From contig CABUVC010000082.1 in the NCBI GenBank assembly GCA_902494855.1, forward strand, positions 1 through 7,256: a DNA stretch of 7,256 nt, read 5' to 3'. Under the pieces are notes generated by a model. That model made no database searches, had not been told where the DNA came from, and saw only the letters and a program-made list of their open reading frames with translations. Positions 4,299-7,256 of the stretch are shown here, one piece after another. A program made the translations under genes and the position numbers. The DNA is from an uncultured Collinsella sp. Its GTDB lineage: Bacteria; Actinomycetota; Coriobacteriia; Coriobacteriales; Coriobacteriaceae. Position 1 is the first letter of the stretch. Each line of letters starts with the position of its first letter.

Positions 4299-4868
4299 AT
4301 GGCAGACGAGAGAAAAATCAGGGAAATCTACGGCGTGGAGTCCGTCCACGAGGAGGCCGCCGAGCGGACCGAGGAGACGTGGCGGGAGAAGCTACTGCTC
4401 GAGACGGCCGACCTCAGGACCGAGAACGCGCTGCTCAGGGCCCAGCTCGACGAATTCAACCGCAAGCTCGGCGAGGCGAGAGACCGGAACGAAAGACTTG
4501 AGGCCGACTGCAATGAGAGGGTCGCCTTTATCGAGGAGAAGTTCGAGCTCGACACCGCGAGCATCGAGCTCGAGAACAATGAGCTCCATGCCGCGAGCGT
4601 CAGATACCTCGCCGATGCCAGGGAGCTCGGCAGGCAGGTCGTCCAGCTCCATGCCGAGGCTGAGGCCATGTCCGATGAGATCGAGCGGCTGCGCGGCGAG
4701 CGTGATGCCGCGCTGAAAGCCCAAGCCGAGTTGAACGACGCACTCCTGGCCCAGCGCGACCTGATGGCCGAGGTCGCCGCCCTCAAGGACTGCCTTGCCG
4801 CCTCCGAGCAGCGTGCGGCCGTGGCCGAGGCCAAGATCGAGGTCATGACCCAGATGAAGGGCGAGTAG
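4299..4868 (+). CDS. Cytoplasmic coiled-coil protein of unknown function
   Basis: A 189-residue, highly charged protein with no signal peptide or membrane segment. From about residue 15 to the end nearly everything fits a long heptad-type helix (for example LRTENALLRAQLDEFNRKLG and DEIERLRGERDAALKAQAEL). There is no Cys/His site or nucleotide motif, so a structural, scaffolding or DNA/partner-tethering role is likely. The ATG at 4299 has GGAG with 7-nt spacing. An upstream in-frame ATG at 4215 lacks a good site and would translate through the leader hairpins, so I reject it. It follows the recombinase by about 220 nt and is probably a separate unit. A perfect 18-bp hairpin 29 nt past the stop separates it from the converging phosphoesterase operon. 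The family is not recognised; coiled-coil bias makes similarity searches unreliable. Confidence 0.8.
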   Translation: MADERKIREIYGVESVHEEAAERTEETWREKLLLETADLRTENALLRAQLDEFNRKLGEARDRNERLEADCNERVAFIEEKFELDTASIELENNELHAASVRYLADARELGRQVVQLHAEAEAMSDEIERLRGERDAALKAQAELNDALLAQRDLMAEVAALKDCLAASEQRAAVAEAKIEVMTQMKGE

Positions 4869-4897
4869 CCCCGCGCTTCTCCTATCAGGCGGCTGAT

Positions 4898-4938
4898 TTC
4901 TAGGAACTTTCTAGAGCGCTTCTAGAAAGTTCCTAGAA
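4898..4938. terminator. Perfect 18-bp hairpin between converging genes
   Basis: TTCTAGGAACTTTCTAGA (4898-4915) and TCTAGAAAGTTCCTAGAA (4921-4938) are perfect complements around GCGCT. It lies between the coiled-coil gene and the phosphoesterase operon and covers the last codons of the latter. It lacks a clear T-run on either side, so termination could be Rho-assisted, or the hairpin may protect 3' ends or bind a protein. Each arm is itself an imperfect palindrome (TTCTAG-N7-CTAGA). Confidence 0.6.
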
Positions 4939-5648
4939 CCGGGCGCAGCATCTTCGATCGGCACGATGTCTCGGTAGATAAGGCGATGCCTGTCGTCGCG
5001 CCACTCGTCGTCGTGGTAGTGGCCGAAGAACCAGGCTCGGTAGCCGAGTCGCCCGTCGAGCTCGGCAAGGAATCGCTGCAGCCGGTCGCCCCGATACTCG
5101 CGTCCGCGCTCCCGGCACAGCCCCTCAGCAAGGGCGGCAGGGGCCTCGTGAGTCACAGCGTAGCCGACCTTCCAGCCCACGCGGTCGAGCGAGGCGCGGC
5201 AGTGGTCCATCTCCCCCTCGCTCGGCATCTCCTCGGGCCACCAGCTCCTCCCCTCCTTGCGATACTGCCTGTCGTTGCTCGCGGCACCGCCCATGGTAAG
5301 AACCGTGGTTCCCGCGATGTCGAACACCTCTCCGCGCATCAGGTGCAGCACGTGCGGTCGCGCCTCATGGACGAGCCCGCCGCTCCACTCCCGCACCGGC
5401 AGCTCAGCCAGGGCGTGGTGGTTCTCATGGTTGCCGTCTACGAAACACGTGGTCCACGGCTTCGATTCGAACCAGTCGAGCCAGTATTTCTCGGCGTTGG
5501 ACCCATCCCAGACAAAGCCGAAGTCGCCGGCCACGATCACCGCGTCATCGCGCGTCAGGGTCCGGCCCAGCGGCCAAGACCTGAAGGCGAACCTGCTGGC
5601 CCCGTACTCGGCCCTGCCGTGCACGTCTCCCGTCACATAGACAGCCAT
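4911..5648 (-). CDS. Calcineurin-like metallophosphoesterase (third in operon)
   Basis: A 245-residue two-metal phosphoesterase. Motifs in order: GDVHG (7-11, Asp8 and His10), GDFGFVWDG (41-49, Asp42), DGNHE (71-75, Asn73/His74), TH (166-167) and GHYHDD (209-214, His210 and His212). All expected metal and phosphate ligands are present. Related proteins are common in gut Firmicutes and Actinobacteria and in their phages; some members of the fold hydrolyse nucleotides or phosphoproteins, but the substrate here is unknown. It is a paralogue of the preceding gene (shared VYVTGDVHG, LxRGEVFxxxGxTVxTMGGA, WWPxExP). The ATG at 5646-5648 overlaps the upstream TGA by one base (TGATG), indicating coupled translation; GGGGTG precedes it. 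The last residues SRNFLEAL are encoded within the 18-bp terminal hairpin, so this tail may differ from relatives. Confidence 0.92.
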   Translation of the reverse strand: MAVYVTGDVHGRAEYGASRFAFRSWPLGRTLTRDDAVIVAGDFGFVWDGSNAEKYWLDWFESKPWTTCFVDGNHENHHALAELPVREWSGGLVHEARPHVLHLMRGEVFDIAGTTVLTMGGAASNDRQYRKEGRSWWPEEMPSEGEMDHCRASLDRVGWKVGYAVTHEAPAALAEGLCRERGREYRGDRLQRFLAELDGRLGYRAWFFGHYHDDEWRDDRHRLIYRDIVPIEDAAPGSRNFLEAL

Positions 5649-6373
5649 CAGTACGCACCCCATGGCAGGAGTTTGTCCCCGAGCCCCACGATCCGGTCAT
5701 ACAGCACCGTGTGCTGTTCGTCCGGGTTGCCGTCTCGGTGGAAGTGGCCGTAATACCAGTGTTTGTAGTCCAGGCGGTCCTCGAGCTCGTCGAGGAATCC
5801 GGTCGGCCGGTCCACATCAGGGCGTTCCCAGCCTGGGTCCGGGTAGAGCGTCGGCGAGAGCATGCGCGTGGCGCAGGTATGGGTGATGACGCAGTCGACC
5901 TTCCAGCCGACCTCGTCGAGCTTTGTCCGCGCGGTATCGAAATCGCGCTCGTCCGGGAGCTCCTGAGGCCACCAGCTGGAATACGGCACGCGGTATTCTC
6001 TGTCCACGCTCGTGGCACCGCCCATGGTGAAGACCGTCGAGCCGTCGAGCTCGAAGACCTCCCCGCGCGTCAGGCGCCGGATGGATGAGGTGTCCGACAG
6101 GCGTTGCGTCAGCCCGCCATGCCACGGCTCCATGGGGCGCTCCTCCCAGTGATCGAAGCGCTCGTGGTTGCCGTCGACGAACAGTACCGTGTAGGGGCGC
6201 GATTCCAGCCAAGCGATGTCGGCGCATTCCTCGGCAGAAAAGCCCCACGGAAAGCCAAAGTCGCCGGCAACGATGAGATAGTCGTCGCTGGCAAGACTGT
6301 CGCCAAGCTCCCAGTCGCGGAGCTTTTGCATGTCGAGCCCACCGTGCACGTCGCCCGTCACATAGACCGTCAT
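5648..6373 (-). CDS. Calcineurin-like metallophosphoesterase (second in operon)
   Basis: A 241-residue member of the same family. GDVHG (7-11), GDFGFPWG (37-44, Asp38), DGNHER (67-72, Asn69/His70), ITHTC (163-167, His165) and GHFHRDG (209-215, His210/His212) supply the complete set of metal ligands. The mid-protein signature RGEVFELDGSTVFTMGGA (103-120) and SSWWPQELP match the next gene, so the pair arose by duplication. They have diverged greatly at the protein level, which suggests separate substrates or partners rather than a recent copy. The start ATG (6371-6373) overlaps the TGA of the first gene by 4 nt (ATGA) with GAGGTG 5 nt upstream, so it is translated from the same mRNA. No signal peptide, so it is cytoplasmic. 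The C-terminus ends directly at the next start codon. Confidence 0.93.
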   Translation of the reverse strand: MTVYVTGDVHGGLDMQKLRDWELGDSLASDDYLIVAGDFGFPWGFSAEECADIAWLESRPYTVLFVDGNHERFDHWEERPMEPWHGGLTQRLSDTSSIRRLTRGEVFELDGSTVFTMGGATSVDREYRVPYSSWWPQELPDERDFDTARTKLDEVGWKVDCVITHTCATRMLSPTLYPDPGWERPDVDRPTGFLDELEDRLDYKHWYYGHFHRDGNPDEQHTVLYDRIVGLGDKLLPWGAY

Positions 6374-7008
6374 CGAATCACCTCTTCCCCCTGGTACTCC
6401 GCCAGCTCGCGCTCGACCTGCCTGTCGCCGGTCTCGTTGACCCACCAGGGCCATTTCACCCGGCCGCACGGCTCGTCGACCCCGGCGAACCATTCCCCCA
6501 GCTCGTCGAGGCTCACCGGGGAGTGCCCGTTGGCGTCGCAACCGACGTCGTAGCGCAGAAGGCCCTGCTTGCGGTTGAACTCGTTGTACGCGCCGCCGCT
6601 GCTGTGGATGTGCCCGTGGAGGTGCCACGATCCATGGCTCATGCCCTGCCAGTCGGCCATGGGGTAATGGCACAGGACGATCTTCTGCCCGTCGATCTTG
6701 AGCACGCAGATCGGCGGCTCCACGGTGAAGGCGCCAGCGACCGCCGGCTGGGTCCAGTCCTTGTCGTGGTTTCCCGGGACGAGGTGGATGCGTCTGCAGG
6801 CGATCCGCTTGCGCAGCCCGTAGGCGTCCTGGGCGGTCATCTTGAATGAGAAATCCCCCAGGATGTAGAGCTCGTCGTCCACGGCAACCTTGCCGTTGAT
6901 GCTGTCGACGATGGCGTCGTTCATCTGCCAAATCGTCTCCCACGGGCGGTCGGTGAACTTCAGCACGTTCTCATGCCCGAAGTGGGTGTCGCTGGTAAAC
7001 CAGATCAT
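6370..7008 (-). CDS. Metallophosphoesterase of a distinct subfamily (first in operon)
   Basis: A 212-residue protein beginning MIWFTSDTHFGHENVL, the start typical of phage- and bacterium-encoded phosphoesterases of the COG4186-like group. Motifs: SDTHFGH (6-12, Asp7/His9), LGDFSF (50-55, Asp52), PGNHDKD (78-84, Asn80/His81), CHYP (113-116, His114) and HGHIHSSG (131-138, His133/His135). All metal ligands are present. It is shorter than and clearly different from the two downstream paralogues, so the operon combines two subfamilies. AAGGAG lies 8 nt before the ATG at 7006-7008. A longer in-frame TTG start at 7101 would read through a terminator hairpin and has poor spacing, so it is rejected. 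Expression probably depends on readthrough of the hairpin at 7034-7064. The substrate is unknown. Confidence 0.92.
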   Translation of the reverse strand: MIWFTSDTHFGHENVLKFTDRPWETIWQMNDAIVDSINGKVAVDDELYILGDFSFKMTAQDAYGLRKRIACRRIHLVPGNHDKDWTQPAVAGAFTVEPPICVLKIDGQKIVLCHYPMADWQGMSHGSWHLHGHIHSSGGAYNEFNRKQGLLRYDVGCDANGHSPVSLDELGEWFAGVDEPCGRVKWPWWVNETGDRQVERELAEYQGEEVIR

Positions 7009-7028
7009 ATTTATGTCTCCTTTTATCG

Positions 7029-7094
7029 CTAAAAAACGTTCTCCCTCGAGGTCAGGAGACGTTTTATGAGCGACATGAGGTGCATATCCCTCAT
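7029..7094 (-). CDS. 21-codon leader ORF before the phosphoesterase operon
   Basis: An ATG at 7092-7094 has GGAG 8 nt upstream. The frame encodes MRDMHLMSLIKRLL then TSRENVF and stops at a TAG (7029-7031) overlapping the T-run of the terminator hairpin, 20 nt before the first phosphoesterase codon. Ribosome position on this ORF would directly affect whether the hairpin forms, as in leader-peptide attenuation. It has no run of one amino acid's codons (three Met and four Leu in the first 14 codons are mildly notable). Chance cannot be excluded for so short a frame. Confidence 0.4.
   Translation of the reverse strand: MRDMHLMSLIKRLLTSRENVF
7031..7064 (-). terminator. Intrinsic terminator/attenuator in the phosphoesterase leader
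   Basis: On the minus strand AAACGTCTCC pairs with GGAGAACGTTT (one bulged A) around a loop of about 10 nt and runs into TTTTTT. It lies only about 23 nt upstream of the first phosphoesterase start, with no room for a promoter in between. Operon transcripts must therefore read through it, unless it ends a separate small RNA. Confidence 0.75.
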
Positions 7095-7200
7095 GTTTCA
7101 AGCTCCAATCTGCCGGATTTGCCCAACTAAAAGTTTACGCCCACGCGCGAACAGGATTTGATTTTTGAAATATGGACGAATTCCTCGTCAGGAGGGTAAA

Positions 7201-7256
7201 ATGGTGCCGACGGCAGCCCAAGTTGTAGAGAGCTGGGCAGAGCCGTTGCTTAATGA
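7201..7256 (+). CDS. Start of a gene running off the right edge
   Basis: The ATG at 7201-7203 has a strong GGAGGG (7191-7196) 4 nt upstream. The 18 complete codons read MVPTAAQVVESWAEPLLN, a plausible amphipathic start with no recognisable domain. It is divergent from the phosphoesterase operon, with about 105 nt between this start and the leader ORF. A GTG at 7204 is an alternative start. If the window is a closed circle, the frame continues in phase into 1-127 and ends there, giving a protein of about 60 residues. Confidence 0.55.
   Translation, partial: MVPTAAQVVESWAEPLLN

Noticed and set aside
4328..4846. Long serine-rich open frame opposite the coiled-coil gene
   Set aside because: It is a shadow of the GAG/GCC/CTC-rich coiled-coil codons on the other strand. 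It is low complexity with no ribosome binding site.
4898..4938. Resemblance of the TCTAGAAAG...GGAAC hairpin to the yeast FRT site
   Set aside because: Only short pieces match, the arm and spacer layout differs and no tyrosine recombinase is present. The similarity reflects a shared AT-rich palindrome.
4986..6088. Long plus-strand open frames opposite the phosphoesterases
   Set aside because: They mirror the strongly conserved minus-strand phosphoesterase genes, are valine/proline/arginine-rich and lack starts with ribosome binding sites.
7009..7101. TTG-started 31-residue extension of the first phosphoesterase
   Set aside because: It would translate through the attenuator hairpin, its GGAG is too close to the TTG, and the family starts at MIWFTSDTHFGH.

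Overview
The window is GC-rich and strongly biased to G/C in third codon positions, with good AGGAGG-type ribosome binding sites and several AT-rich palindromes between genes. This fits a mobile or accessory segment of a high-GC Gram-positive bacterium. An intestinal actinobacterium (Coriobacteriia- or Bifidobacterium-like) is my best guess, but nothing in the window proves it. No rRNA, tRNA, CRISPR array, IS element or conserved housekeeping gene was seen. If the molecule is circular, the open frame at the right end runs uninterrupted into the left end, so a small circular plasmid-like element is possible.

Layout. Positions 1-380 are mostly non-coding and rich in GTCAGAC inverted repeats. 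A terminator at 283-320 closes a minus-strand gene (381-1223) for an unrecognised protein with a probable N-terminal helix-turn-helix. A control region (1224-1489) follows. It holds a TATAAT promoter, two copies of an operator-like motif TGTTAG-N8-CTAACA (one inside a perfect 40-bp palindrome) and a third palindrome. The plus-strand gene after it is a probable DNA-binding protein whose natural start seems to lie in another frame (1490), implying a +1 frameshift or a recent frame lesion. Next is a lipoprotein with a disordered acidic linker and a zinc-finger-like C-terminal domain (2239-2886).

The most unusual part is 2887-3491. It contains an unlisted 50-residue membrane peptide gene on the minus strand (3100-3252). 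Its stop codon is 1 nt from a bidirectional terminator, which faces a possible small plus-strand RNA. Near-identical 17-nt and identical 12-nt elements lie, in inverted orientation, just downstream of candidate -10 boxes of the two converging units. The layout recalls type I toxin-antitoxin loci of the Fst/par kind, but the repeat orientation is wrong for par. A serine recombinase gene (3492-4076) lies next to it, so the inverted repeats could instead be recombination sites.

A structured leader and a coiled-coil protein (4299-4868) follow. The right third is a minus-strand operon of three calcineurin-like metallophosphoesterases (7008 down to 4911), translationally coupled by 4-nt and 1-nt overlaps. 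The last two are paralogues. The operon is preceded by a 21-codon leader ORF that ends in a strong terminator hairpin, an attenuator-like arrangement, and ends in a perfect 18-bp hairpin overlapping the last codons. A plus-strand gene begins at 7201 and runs off the window.
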